A stretch of DNA of 60,066 nucleotides from Candidatus Neomarinimicrobiota bacterium. GTDB taxonomy: Bacteria > Fidelibacterota > Marinisomatia > Marinisomatales > S15-B10. Both the position numbers and the translations under genes were made by a program. The notes beneath the pieces are model-generated. The model did not search any database and was not told the origin of the DNA. It saw only the letters and a program-made list of their open reading frames with translations. The DNA is taken from positions 1 to 60,066 of the forward strand of contig DTTI01000079.1 of NCBI GenBank assembly GCA_012964825.1, read 5' to 3'. Below, piece after piece: positions 27,368 through 36,072 of the stretch; the first letter of the stretch is position 1; each line of letters begins with the position of its first letter.

Positions 27368-28132
27368 TCAGCTTGAATTAGTGAGTTGATATAACAGTAT
27401 TCCTGCTGCCACCGCGACATTCAGTGAGTCGCCCTCTCCGGTTCCCGGTATAGAGACAAATTGATCTGCCAAGTTTCGATTCTCCTTTGAAATACCGTCT
27501 GCTTCACTTCCTATTACCAAACACCACTCCTCAGATTCTTTTACATTAAATTTCAAGATATGTTCACTGTCCTGATCAGCGGCAATGATTTTGCGGCCAG
27601 ATTTCTTGAGATCACTTAGCGGCCAATCAGTGTGAATATTCAGATGAAAATGTGCTCCCATGCCTCCGCGGACCGCCTTCGGGTTGTAGGGATCGGCAGT
27701 GGCAGGTGAAAGAGCGATATTCTTGAGATGGAACCAGTCAGCCGTTCTCAGTATAGTACCGAGGTTGCCCGGATTTCTAATTTGGTCAAGATAGAGCCAA
27801 TTGCCGTTGATTTGAGCAGGCTGTGAATCATTGTGTTCCGGGATGGTGGAAAGAGCCACCACACCTTGGTTCTGGACTGTGTCGGAGAGACTGTTCAAGT
27901 CTTTTTCCTCAATCTCCATAACTGGAATGTCCCTTTTTTTCAATTCAGTCATGAGGGTTGCTAATCGCTCGGACGAAACGGCATCAGGGAAGTGGAAAAC
28001 AGATTCAACCCTTCCAGCTCTTGTCGCTTCCTCTACCAGCCTGACACCCTCGACGATAAAGCGATTCCGCTTGAGACGGTTTTTCTTTTGGCTGAGACTC
28101 CTCAGCTGCTTTAGTTTATTCTCGGAAACCAC
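27368..28132 (-). CDS. TrmH/SpoU-family RNA 2'-O-methyltransferase
   Basis: SAM-dependent ribose methyltransferase with the alpha/beta-knot fold. N-terminal substrate-binding part (RFIVEGVRLVEEATRAG) followed by the three SpoU motifs: NPGNLGTILRTADWF, VIGSEADGIS and SLNVAVAAGILLYQL. 254 residues. Starts at GTG 28132; no ATG is available in frame. The rRNA or tRNA target cannot be told from sequence; RlmB or TrmH-like proteins have the same motifs. Confidence 0.9.
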   Translation of the reverse strand: MVSENKLKQLRSLSQKKNRLKRNRFIVEGVRLVEEATRAGRVESVFHFPDAVSSERLATLMTELKKRDIPVMEIEEKDLNSLSDTVQNQGVVALSTIPEHNDSQPAQINGNWLYLDQIRNPGNLGTILRTADWFHLKNIALSPATADPYNPKAVRGGMGAHFHLNIHTDWPLSDLKKSGRKIIAADQDSEHILKFNVKESEEWCLVIGSEADGISKENRNLADQFVSIPGTGEGDSLNVAVAAGILLYQLTNSS

Positions 28133-28225
28133 TGGCTGAATGTACAGTCAGGCACCAACAATTTCATTGAAAAGCCAGAGGGGCGACATCTAAATTCACG
28201 CCTTTCCAACTAAGGTGAAATATTG

Positions 28226-29266
28226 ATGGAAATAGTTGATCTTCGCAGCGATACAGTAACACTCCCCACCGAATCCATGCGCCAAACCATCGCCGCGGCT
28301 GAGCTGGGCGATGATGTGTTTGAAGAGGATCCAACCATCAACGCTCTCGAAAATAAGGCGGCTGACATTTTCGGAAAGGAGAAAGCACTTCTTGTACCCA
28401 GTGGCACCATGGCAAATCTGGTGTCGGTACTCGCTCATTGTGAAAGGGGGACGGAGGTGATCCTCGGTGATAAGGCACACACCTACATGTATGAGGCTGG
28501 CGGTATCGCCGCTTTCGGTGGTGTCCACCCTCGGACCCTTAAGAATCACGATGATGGCACTATTGACCTGGACGAAATAAAAGGAGCCATCAGACCAGAC
28601 AATGTGCATTTCCCGAAGACGAAACTCATTGGTCTTGAGAATAGCCACAATGTCTGTTATGGTGCTCCTCTCAGCAAGGATTACATAGATACCGTTTCTT
28701 GTGTTGCCAGAGAACACAAACTTCCCATCCACATAGATGGTGCCCGGATTTTTAATGCAGCTGTCGCTCTGGGGACCACCGTTAAATTACTGACAGAAAA
28801 TGTCGATTCAGTTTCATTCTGCATGTCCAAGGGTCTTTCCTGTCCCGTCGGCTCGGTGATTTGTGGTCCTTCTGACTTTATCGTGAAGGCCAGGCGCCTC
28901 CGGAAAGGTCTTGGTGGCGGAATGCGGCAGGCGGGAATTATCGCCGCAGCGGGCATGGTGGCGCTTGATGAAATGGTGGAAAGGTTGAAGGATGATCACG
29001 CCAACGCCCGCCGCCTCGCTGAGGGAATTTCCGATATTGACGGACTATCCGTTGATCTTGACTATGTCAAAACCAATATTGTTTACGCTGTGCTCACGGA
29101 TAACAGCAAGACCCTGGAAGAAGTGGTTTCTGCCATGGGTGACGTGGGTGTGAAATTTTTCGCTGTGGGGCCAGCTCGCTTTAGAATGGTGACAAACCGC
29201 AGCGTTGACTGTGACGGTATTGAAAAAGCTCTCAAGGAATTCTCTTCTTACTTCGGTTGCTCCTGA
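28226..29266 (+). CDS. ltaE: Low-specificity L-threonine aldolase
   Basis: PLP enzyme cleaving L-threonine or allo-threonine to glycine and acetaldehyde. DLRSDTVTLPTESMRQ at the start, VPSGTMANLVS (phosphate-binding), HIDGARIFNAAVALG with Asp171 holding the pyridine nitrogen, and FCMSKGLSCPVGS with Lys202 as Schiff-base lysine. 346 residues, complete. AAGGTG lies 8 bases before ATG 28226, preferred over the TTG at 28223. Divergent from the methyltransferase gene. Confidence 0.93.
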   Translation: MEIVDLRSDTVTLPTESMRQTIAAAELGDDVFEEDPTINALENKAADIFGKEKALLVPSGTMANLVSVLAHCERGTEVILGDKAHTYMYEAGGIAAFGGVHPRTLKNHDDGTIDLDEIKGAIRPDNVHFPKTKLIGLENSHNVCYGAPLSKDYIDTVSCVAREHKLPIHIDGARIFNAAVALGTTVKLLTENVDSVSFCMSKGLSCPVGSVICGPSDFIVKARRLRKGLGGGMRQAGIIAAAGMVALDEMVERLKDDHANARRLAEGISDIDGLSVDLDYVKTNIVYAVLTDNSKTLEEVVSAMGDVGVKFFAVGPARFRMVTNRSVDCDGIEKALKEFSSYFGCS

Positions 29267-29333
29267 CAGGCCTACGTTCAGATAATTCTCTCTGTCGAGG
29301 TATATTCTAATCGTTTTCTAACCCGAGATTCGA

Positions 29334-30809
29334 ATGTCTAAAGGTGTAACAGCAAAGAGTGAAGATTATGCCCGGTGGTATACCGATGTGGTTACTAAGG
29401 CGCATCTGGCAGACTACGGCCCCGTTAAGGGGACCATGGTCATTCGGCCATATGGTTTCTCTCTTTGGGAATTGGTGAAGAGTGCCTTTGACAATCGATT
29501 TAAGGCTACGGGTCATGTGAATGCTTACTTCCCATTATTCATACCTAAATCTTTTCTCAGTAAGGAAGCAGAACACGTGGCCGGTTTTGCAAAAGAATGT
29601 GCTGTGGTTACTCATCACCGCCTCATGGCTAATCCTGATGGGGACGGTCTTGTGGTGGATCCGGAGTCGGCTTTGGAGGAAGAAGTTATCATCCGGCCCA
29701 CTTCCGAAACGGTCGTCTGGGCCATGTACAAGAAGTGGATTCAGTCTTACCGTGATCTCCCGATTCTGATTAACCAGTGGGTCAATGTGGTTCGTTGGGA
29801 GATGAGGACGCGGCTCTTTCTCCGCACCACTGAATTTCTCTGGCAGGAGGGACACACCGCTCATGCCACCGCTTCAGAAGCTGAAGAAGAAGCAAAGAAG
29901 ATTCTAGAGATTTACCGTGAAGTGGCGGAAGATGTCATGGCCATTCCTGTCTTCACGGGGCTGAAAACAGATATGGAAAAATTTGCCGGTGCCGAGCATA
30001 CCTATTGTATCGAGGCGATGATGGGTGATTGTCGGGCACTTCAAGCCGGGACTTCACACAACCTCGGGCAAAATTTTGCCAAAGCTTTCGATGTCACTTT
30101 TCAGACAGAAGACAATCGGGAGGAATATGTTTATGCCACCAGCTGGGGCGTTTCCACACGTCTCATTGGTGCCATTGTCATGGTTCATGGCGATGATAAG
30201 GGGTTACGCCTGCCGCCTCGCATTGCACCGCACCAGGTGGTGGTGGTCCCCATCGGCAAGAGTGAGGAAGATATGAACGCCGTCTTGGAATATCTCTCCG
30301 GGCCGCTTGAAGCAGTTCAGGCTGAAGGTGTCAGGTGTTACGTTGATGACCGCGATGGTGTCACACCCGGATTCAAGTTCAATGAGTGGGAGATGAAAGG
30401 GGCGCCGGTACGGCTTGAAGTGGGCAGCCGCGACATGGAAAAAAATGTGGTGACACTGGTGAGACGTGACAGCGGGGAAAAAGTTGCAGTCCCTAAAGAT
30501 AAATTGGGAGAAGAAATCCCACGATTGCTGGATGAAATTCAGAAATCGCTCTACAATCAGGCAAAAGCATTCCGTGATAAGCACACCTTTACAGTAGAAT
30601 CATATGATGAATTCAAATCCATCATTGAAGAAATATCGGGATTTGTAAAGTGTGGCTGGGACGGAGATCCCAAAACAGAAGCGGCCATTCAGAAAGAGAC
30701 CAAGGCTACCATCCGGTGCATTCCATTCGAGCAAAAAGTGGGTGGTCTCAACTGTGTTTATAGTGGCAAGCCTGCAAAATATCAGGTTCTGTTCGGTAAG
30801 GCATACTGA
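29334..30809 (+). CDS. proS: Prolyl-tRNA synthetase, type 3 (archaeal/eukaryal-like)
   Basis: Charges tRNA-Pro. Starts AKSEDYARWYTDVVTKA and GTMVIRPYGFSLWELV, the type 3 form without the bacterial editing insertion. Class II motif 2 reads RTRLFLRTTEFLWQEGHTAH in part (RLFLRTTEFLWQEGHTA), TxE/HT binding of proline is present, and RPTSETVVWAMYKKW carries the PTSE signature. C-terminal anticodon-binding domain (VVVVPIGKSEED) and the extra zinc-binding-like tail CGWDGDP...CIPF follow. 491 residues. No strong Shine-Dalgarno. Shares its strand and spacing with recO 9 bases downstream. Confidence 0.96.
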   Translation: MSKGVTAKSEDYARWYTDVVTKAHLADYGPVKGTMVIRPYGFSLWELVKSAFDNRFKATGHVNAYFPLFIPKSFLSKEAEHVAGFAKECAVVTHHRLMANPDGDGLVVDPESALEEEVIIRPTSETVVWAMYKKWIQSYRDLPILINQWVNVVRWEMRTRLFLRTTEFLWQEGHTAHATASEAEEEAKKILEIYREVAEDVMAIPVFTGLKTDMEKFAGAEHTYCIEAMMGDCRALQAGTSHNLGQNFAKAFDVTFQTEDNREEYVYATSWGVSTRLIGAIVMVHGDDKGLRLPPRIAPHQVVVVPIGKSEEDMNAVLEYLSGPLEAVQAEGVRCYVDDRDGVTPGFKFNEWEMKGAPVRLEVGSRDMEKNVVTLVRRDSGEKVAVPKDKLGEEIPRLLDEIQKSLYNQAKAFRDKHTFTVESYDEFKSIIEEISGFVKCGWDGDPKTEAAIQKETKATIRCIPFEQKVGGLNCVYSGKPAKYQVLFGKAY

Positions 30810-30818
30810 TTCAAGGAG

Positions 30819-31568
30819 ATGGCGCTTGAATCCACTCTCGCAATCGTCCTGAAGAGTTTTCCTTATGGAGATACCAGCAAAATCGCCCGGTGCTATACCC
30901 GCGATTTCGGGAAACTCTCTATCATTGCTAAGGGGATCAAGACTTCAAAGACTCTTCAGAGTGGTTACCTGGAGCCCATGAACTGTCTCTCTCTCAATTT
31001 TTACTACAATCCAAAACGGCAGCTTCAGATTTTCTCCAAAGCAGAGTTTAGCCACCCATTACTCTCTTTAAAGCATGATGTGAAAAAACTCAGTTACGGC
31101 TTTGCCGTTGTGGAGTTAGTGGACCGGACAGTTACCGGTGAAGAACCCCACGCTGAACTGTTCCATTTTACAGAAGATGTCCTTGATGCCATGGACAAAA
31201 GTGAAGGGCACCTCAACAGACTTTTCTGGTTTTTCGAAATGGAACTACTTTCATTGCTCGGTTTTCGACCGCACCTTTCTAAATGTCCCCATTGTCAGGG
31301 TGCAATTGAGAGCGCATTCTTTTCTTTGGGATACGGTGAACTGTTGTGTGGGAACTGCAGCTCCGGCACCGGAACGCAACTGTCTCAACAGTCAGTGACG
31401 ATCCTGAAAGCGTTGAAAAGTGGGAGTCTTGATAATGTGGGTGATATTAGTTTTGGAGCATCAGAGAGACGGGAAGTGGGCGGCTTTTTGCAACAATATT
31501 TCAGTTTCCACATAGAAGGGCTAAGTGAGGTCCGCTCTCTACGGGTGATGGAGAGTATTCTGTCATGA
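30819..31568 (+). CDS. recO: DNA repair protein RecO
   Basis: Mediator that helps load RecA on SSB-coated DNA with RecR. OB fold at the N terminus (AIVLKSFPYGDTSKI, FGKLSIIAKGIKTSKT), then helical domain and a zinc finger CPHC...CGNC around 153-180. 249 residues. AAGGAG (30813-30818) abuts ATG 30819 with no spacer; the proS stop lies in the same frame 4 codons upstream, so no earlier start is possible. Overlaps the hydrolase start by 4 bases (ATGA). Confidence 0.92.
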   Translation: MALESTLAIVLKSFPYGDTSKIARCYTRDFGKLSIIAKGIKTSKTLQSGYLEPMNCLSLNFYYNPKRQLQIFSKAEFSHPLLSLKHDVKKLSYGFAVVELVDRTVTGEEPHAELFHFTEDVLDAMDKSEGHLNRLFWFFEMELLSLLGFRPHLSKCPHCQGAIESAFFSLGYGELLCGNCSSGTGTQLSQQSVTILKALKSGSLDNVGDISFGASERREVGGFLQQYFSFHIEGLSEVRSLRVMESILS

Positions 31569-32353
31569 ACGATCTGTTGACATCAAGAATTTCATCTGAG
31601 CCTTTCAGGTATGATGGCGCCAGTAACTCGGCGTGTTATATCATCCACGGTTACACCGGCAGCACCTTCGAAATGCACGGCCTTGGCAAATTCCTGGCGT
31701 CCAACGGTTTCACAGCCGTGGGAGAACTGCTGCCGGGACATGGGACATCTGTGAAGGACTGTAATTCAAAATCTTATCGCGACTGGATAGATGCCGTTGA
31801 AAAAGGTTATGATCAACTTGCTCGCGAATTTCAAGAAGTATTCGTTATCGGCTTTAGTATGGGTTGCACACTGGCTTTTCATCTTGCCCTAACTAGGAAT
31901 GTGCCCGGTTTGGTCATCATGGCACCCGCTATGTATAAATTCAAGAGCCGAAAAGTATATTTTTCACCTATTGTGTGTCATTTTAAAGAGTATGAAGTCA
32001 AACGTTTTAAAACAACTAGTGATGACCAGTTACCAAAATTTGGTTATTCTGTTTATCCTCTCAAAGCGGGACGAGAAGTTCTGAAATTGACCTTCAGAAT
32101 ACGCCGTCAACTCCATAAAGTGATGGCCCCGGCTATAATCATGCATTCTACTGAGGACATTTCCGCGCCCTATGAGAACGGCCCTCGGGTCTACGACGCT
32201 ATCAGTTCTGAAGATAAACAGTTCATCACATTCAACCGTTCCACACACATGCTCATGTACGACCGTGACAAGGAGGCGGTGTGGGATGCCACTTTGCAAT
32301 TTGTACAGGATCATTCAAAAGTTTTAACAGATGCGGTACCAGTACCAGAGTAG
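31565..32353 (+). CDS. Alpha/beta-hydrolase, carboxylesterase/monoglyceride-lipase-like
   Basis: Serine hydrolase of the Est30/monoacylglycerol lipase type. HGYTGS at 28-33 forms the oxyanion site, nucleophile Ser98 sits in GFSMG, followed by LLPGHGTSVKD upstream and the Asp/His pair suggested by STEDISAPYENG and RSTHMLMYDRD. 262 residues, cytoplasmic. Translationally coupled to recO; its last 23 bases overlap the rhomboid start. Natural substrate unknown. Confidence 0.87.
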   Translation: MNDLLTSRISSEPFRYDGASNSACYIIHGYTGSTFEMHGLGKFLASNGFTAVGELLPGHGTSVKDCNSKSYRDWIDAVEKGYDQLAREFQEVFVIGFSMGCTLAFHLALTRNVPGLVIMAPAMYKFKSRKVYFSPIVCHFKEYEVKRFKTTSDDQLPKFGYSVYPLKAGREVLKLTFRIRRQLHKVMAPAIIMHSTEDISAPYENGPRVYDAISSEDKQFITFNRSTHMLMYDRDKEAVWDATLQFVQDHSKVLTDAVPVPE

Positions 32354-33164
32354 TTTTTCCCGGGGCAACTATTTCGGTCCGAGGCTCTTCACTGATGCCA
32401 TCAAGTTGCTGGTATCCATCAATTTTGTCATTTTTGTGCTTCAGACCATCTCGGGTCAAGAGCGAATCCTTTTTCAACTTTTCGGCATAGTTCCCAGGAA
32501 TACCTGGTCTCAGCTGATGATCTGGCAGCCGTTCACTTACCTTTTTTTTCACGGAGGAATCTGGCATGTTCTCATCAACATGTTTGTACTTTGGATGTTT
32601 GGTTCAGAACTGGAAACACTGTGGGGACGGAAAGAATTCCTAAAATACTACTTCATTACCGGTGTGGGTTCAGGGCTTGTGACAGTATTATTCAGTCTCA
32701 ATTCTCCTGTTCCGGTGGTGGGTGCGAGCGGTGCTGTCTACGGGATATTGCTTGCTTACGGTCTTATCTTTCCCAATAGATATGTCTATCTCTACTTCTT
32801 TATTCCCGTAAGGGTAAAGTATTTTGTTATATTTATCGGCGGCCTCGCTTTCTTTTCATCACTGGGCACAAGTGCATCCAACGTAAGTCATTTAACGCAC
32901 TTGTCCGGCATGATCATTGGTTTTGCCTACTTGAAGTCTAACGTGCAGCTGGATATGCTAAAGAATGTACTGGTGCAGCAAAAGAACAGCATCCGGAAGC
33001 GCTACATTAGGAAGAAGCGACAACAGGATGAAGATTTGCGTTTGGAAGTAGATAGACTACTGGACAAGATCAATGAAATCGGGTACGATGGTCTCTCAGA
33101 AAACGAGAAAAAGCTCCTCTACGAAGCGAGCCAGAAGCTTGCTAAGGGTGAAGATAGAAACTGA
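32331..33164 (+). CDS. Rhomboid-family intramembrane serine protease
   Basis: Six-span membrane protease. HGGIWHVLINMFVLWMFG carries the conserved His79 and Asn83, nucleophile Ser133 lies in GASGAVYG, and the catalytic His190 in HLTHLSGMIIG. A positively charged, coiled C-terminal tail (about 205-277) is cytosolic. 277 residues. Start ATG 32331 lies inside the hydrolase gene; no good Shine-Dalgarno, so coupling is likely. Convergent with the Ppx/GppA gene, 3 bases apart. Confidence 0.92.
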   Translation: MRYQYQSSFSRGNYFGPRLFTDAIKLLVSINFVIFVLQTISGQERILFQLFGIVPRNTWSQLMIWQPFTYLFFHGGIWHVLINMFVLWMFGSELETLWGRKEFLKYYFITGVGSGLVTVLFSLNSPVPVVGASGAVYGILLAYGLIFPNRYVYLYFFIPVRVKYFVIFIGGLAFFSSLGTSASNVSHLTHLSGMIIGFAYLKSNVQLDMLKNVLVQQKNSIRKRYIRKKRQQDEDLRLEVDRLLDKINEIGYDGLSENEKKLLYEASQKLAKGEDRN

Positions 33165-33167
33165 TTG

Positions 33168-34082
33168 TCAGCCGTTTTTCTCAATCCAGTCGTAAAGTAA
33201 TCCCCACCTCAACCCTCGATCACTAACGTAGACCGATTCCAGGTTTAATTCTTCCATGAGGGTCTCCAAAATGGTGGCGCCCATGGGGATAATATCAGCA
33301 CGCATCGGTGGGAGCCCTTTTATTTTTACCCGTTGTTTTGTGGGCATGCTCCTAAAAAGCTTACCAAGACGCACAACGTCGTCTTTATTCAATTGACTCC
33401 GATGGACAGCACATGGGTCATATTCATCCATCTCCACGTCCACTGCCTTCAATGTTGTTACTGTTCCGGCCACTCCTACGGCCATGCTTGAGGTAGAACC
33501 GGCGGGAAACTGATGCATCAGTTCAGCAATGACTGATGAAGCTGCATTGAGCTCATCAATGGCGGGTGGATCATGCTGAACAAACCGTTCCGTGAAAGAA
33601 ACTGTGCCTACTTCAAGGCTGGTTTTCGATAAAATTATGTCACCATCGCCAACCACCAGCTCACTGCTTCCGCCGCCAATATCAATCATAATGAATTGTT
33701 GGGCTAGGTCGGCAAACTCATGCTGAATTGCTTTGAAAGTGAGGCTCGCTTCTTCATCTCCTGAAATGATCCTGAAGCTAAACCCTAATTGATCTTCAAT
33801 TTCTTGCACAAACTGAACGCCGTCGCCAGCGTTTCTGAGGGCGGCGGTACCCGCCGCCAAAACATTTTCTATCTCAAACTGGGCTATTTTTTCTGAGAAG
33901 TTTTGGAGCTCTTTCAAGCAACGCTTTTTGGCCTCAGGGTGGAGAGAACCCCGTTTTGCAAGATCCTGGCCCAGCCGGACCACCTGAACATCCTCAAAGA
34001 GCGGCGTAAATGCGGTACCGTTCCACTCTGCCACAGTCAATATGAGTGAATTGGTGCCGAGATCAAGAGAGGCGATTTTCAT
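33168..34082 (-). CDS. Ppx/GppA-family phosphatase
   Basis: Exopolyphosphatase/guanosine pentaphosphate phosphatase of the actin-like ATPase fold. SLDLGTNSLILTVAE (phosphate 1), GTAALRNAGDG, ISGDEEASLTF, IDIGGGSSELVVG (phosphate 2) and VGVAGTVTTLKA. 304 residues, the short form lacking the C-terminal HD-like domain of E. coli Ppx. Same orientation as the polysaccharide cluster upstream, 15 bases after the glycosyltransferase stop. PolyP versus pppGpp preference cannot be told. Confidence 0.93.
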   Translation of the reverse strand: MKIASLDLGTNSLILTVAEWNGTAFTPLFEDVQVVRLGQDLAKRGSLHPEAKKRCLKELQNFSEKIAQFEIENVLAAGTAALRNAGDGVQFVQEIEDQLGFSFRIISGDEEASLTFKAIQHEFADLAQQFIMIDIGGGSSELVVGDGDIILSKTSLEVGTVSFTERFVQHDPPAIDELNAASSVIAELMHQFPAGSTSSMAVGVAGTVTTLKAVDVEMDEYDPCAVHRSQLNKDDVVRLGKLFRSMPTKQRVKIKGLPPMRADIIPMGATILETLMEELNLESVYVSDRGLRWGLLYDWIEKNG

Positions 34083-34097
34083 AAGAGGAGTGGCCCA

Positions 34098-35015
34098 TTA
34101 TGATTTCAAGGAAAGCCTGTATCCCGTCACAACAGCGTCAACCATGAAGTATCGGATGAAAGGATTGCAAAGGGGGGACGGAAAAAGGGACAGTAAAAGC
34201 CGCCCCATTCCCCGAGTTAAGGGGTTAAATAGCAAGGCCCCGGCGCAACGCTTTAAACTATTTGAGCCGTTTACGAAATCGATGCCCATATTCTTCCCCA
34301 GTTCAGGAAATTCATCCAATATAATGGGGAGATTGGTTTTGCCGTAGTCCCCAAAGTCAGATAAGGCTAGAGGAAAAGTTTTAAGTTTGTGCTGTTTCAC
34401 AACAATATTGGGCTCATAGAAAAGATTTTCGGGAAAGTTCTTCCAAAGGCGGTAAGCGTAGTGAAGATCGATGCCGTAGCCCGTTAGTTCTTGCTTGAAC
34501 TCTCCTGTTTCCTCCAGTGCTGATAGCTGTACAGATGTTGCGGTGAGGATGAAATAGCGGTAGGGGAGAGGCTGGTCTCTGCCCACCGTTTTCGCGCCGC
34601 GCCGGCCGTGAAAGAGATAGCGGTGATACTTTTGCCGCAAGGGGGACATAGCAGGCTGAAGATTAGATACCAGACCTGTCACCTGCGGGTCGGCGTGCCG
34701 CTCAACATGGCGTGACACAAAATCATCCGCCACTTCAATGTCGCAATCGATAAATATGACCAGGTCACCGGTGGCGGCGTGAAGGCCTGAATTTCGTGTG
34801 GCGCAGCGGCCCCGGTTTGTTTCATGGTGAATGATCTCGCATCTGTCCGTCCATTCGGGAGAAGCTAGTAAAGCGGCTGTCTCATCTGTTGATGCATCGT
34901 TCACAACAATGATCTGAAGTTTCTCTGAACTGTAGTCCTGACTGAGGAGGGGAGGGAGGGTTGTGCCCAGGACATCGGCAACGTTGTAGGCGGAGACAAT
35001 GATGGAGACGTTCAT
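34098..35015 (-). CDS. Family 2 glycosyltransferase
   Basis: GT-A fold transferase: NVSIIVSAYNVADVLGTTL, IIVVNDASTDETAALL, CATRNSGLHAATGD and the DxD-like IFIDCDIEV. 305 residues; a hydrophobic stretch near the C terminus could touch the membrane. First enzyme upstream of Ppx/GppA, and last of the polysaccharide cluster. Sugar and acceptor unknown. Confidence 0.9.
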   Translation of the reverse strand: MNVSIIVSAYNVADVLGTTLPPLLSQDYSSEKLQIIVVNDASTDETAALLASPEWTDRCEIIHHETNRGRCATRNSGLHAATGDLVIFIDCDIEVADDFVSRHVERHADPQVTGLVSNLQPAMSPLRQKYHRYLFHGRRGAKTVGRDQPLPYRYFILTATSVQLSALEETGEFKQELTGYGIDLHYAYRLWKNFPENLFYEPNIVVKQHKLKTFPLALSDFGDYGKTNLPIILDEFPELGKNMGIDFVNGSNSLKRCAGALLFNPLTRGMGRLLLSLFPSPLCNPFIRYFMVDAVVTGYRLSLKS

Positions 35016-35034
35016 TAACTGATGAGGTGATGCA

Positions 35035-36072
35035 TTACTGATTTAGAACGGATTGGTATACATTAGCTGTCATTTCAGTCACACGCTGCCAGAGAAAGTT
35101 ACTTTGGACATGTTTTTTCAGTTTGTCATCTGGGGGAGCATTGAGGGCCCGTTCAAGTCCCGCTCTGATATCATTGACAGAGTAAGGATCCACATAGATA
35201 GCCATCTCCCGGAAGTAATCTTGGGTGCCGCCGTGAGGAGTGATCACAATGTTTGCTCCTGCCAGTGCCGCCTCCAAAGCGGCGATGCCCGGCGTTTCGT
35301 ACCTGGCAGGGAGAGCGAACACCTTTGCCGCAGCATAGGCAGATGCCAAAAGGTCTGAATCGTGATCGAGCCCCTTGATGATGGTCAAATTCCTATTTTT
35401 TTTCGTTTCCGCCAGGCAAGCTTGCCCTTCTTCAGTGTCAGTCACTTTTCCGATGATGACTGCGGGGTGATCAATTGTCTCAAGAGCGCGAATGAGGGAA
35501 AGAGTATTCTTTCGCTCCACACCGATATGACCCACATTCAGAATGAAATCTTGGACTTCGTACTTCTCCAAAAACGGTTCAGGATCACCGTGAAGAAACC
35601 GCTCTTCCACTCCGTTGGGGATCACTTCTGTTTTCTCGGCAGGGATACCCAATCCATCAATTATCAGAGATTGCTCTGATTCGGTGTTGGGAAGGACTGC
35701 AGACGACCAATGGCAGATGTCCCGTGTGAACCCGTAGTCGGACCAGATCCCAGGTGCCAGTTTTCTCACAAGGGTGTCTACCCTAAGGACCCACCTGATC
35801 ACTCGGGGGGAGCGCCGTGTAAAGAAAATAGGACTGGTAACAAAGGGCATTCCTTCAATATGGAGAAACCGGGCTAGATCGTAGACAGCGAAGTTGGAGG
35901 CGAAAAGATGGAAAAGATCGGATGATTTCAGATCAGGTTTCCCGTTCCACGTTTCATGCAGCTTTACATGGTGGCCCAAATCTTCAAGATGTTGTTTGGT
36001 CTGAAGGATTTGAGTGCGGGGGCCACCGTGTTTAACGTTGACGGTGTGGTAACTAGCAAGGGTGATCTTCAC
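35035..36072 (-). CDS. Family 4 (group 1) glycosyltransferase
   Basis: GT-B fold transferase: N-terminal KHGGPRTQILQTKQHLEDLG, nucleotide-sugar domain with VIPNGVEERF, LNVGHIGVERKN and the EX7E region PARYETPGIAALEAALAG followed by ITPHGGTQDYF. 345 residues, complete. ATG overlaps the deacetylase stop by 4 bases. Cytoplasmic, builds the glycan on a lipid carrier (inference from cluster context). Confidence 0.9.
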   Translation of the reverse strand: MKITLASYHTVNVKHGGPRTQILQTKQHLEDLGHHVKLHETWNGKPDLKSSDLFHLFASNFAVYDLARFLHIEGMPFVTSPIFFTRRSPRVIRWVLRVDTLVRKLAPGIWSDYGFTRDICHWSSAVLPNTESEQSLIIDGLGIPAEKTEVIPNGVEERFLHGDPEPFLEKYEVQDFILNVGHIGVERKNTLSLIRALETIDHPAVIIGKVTDTEEGQACLAETKKNRNLTIIKGLDHDSDLLASAYAAAKVFALPARYETPGIAALEAALAGANIVITPHGGTQDYFREMAIYVDPYSVNDIRAGLERALNAPPDDKLKKHVQSNFLWQRVTEMTANVYQSVLNQ

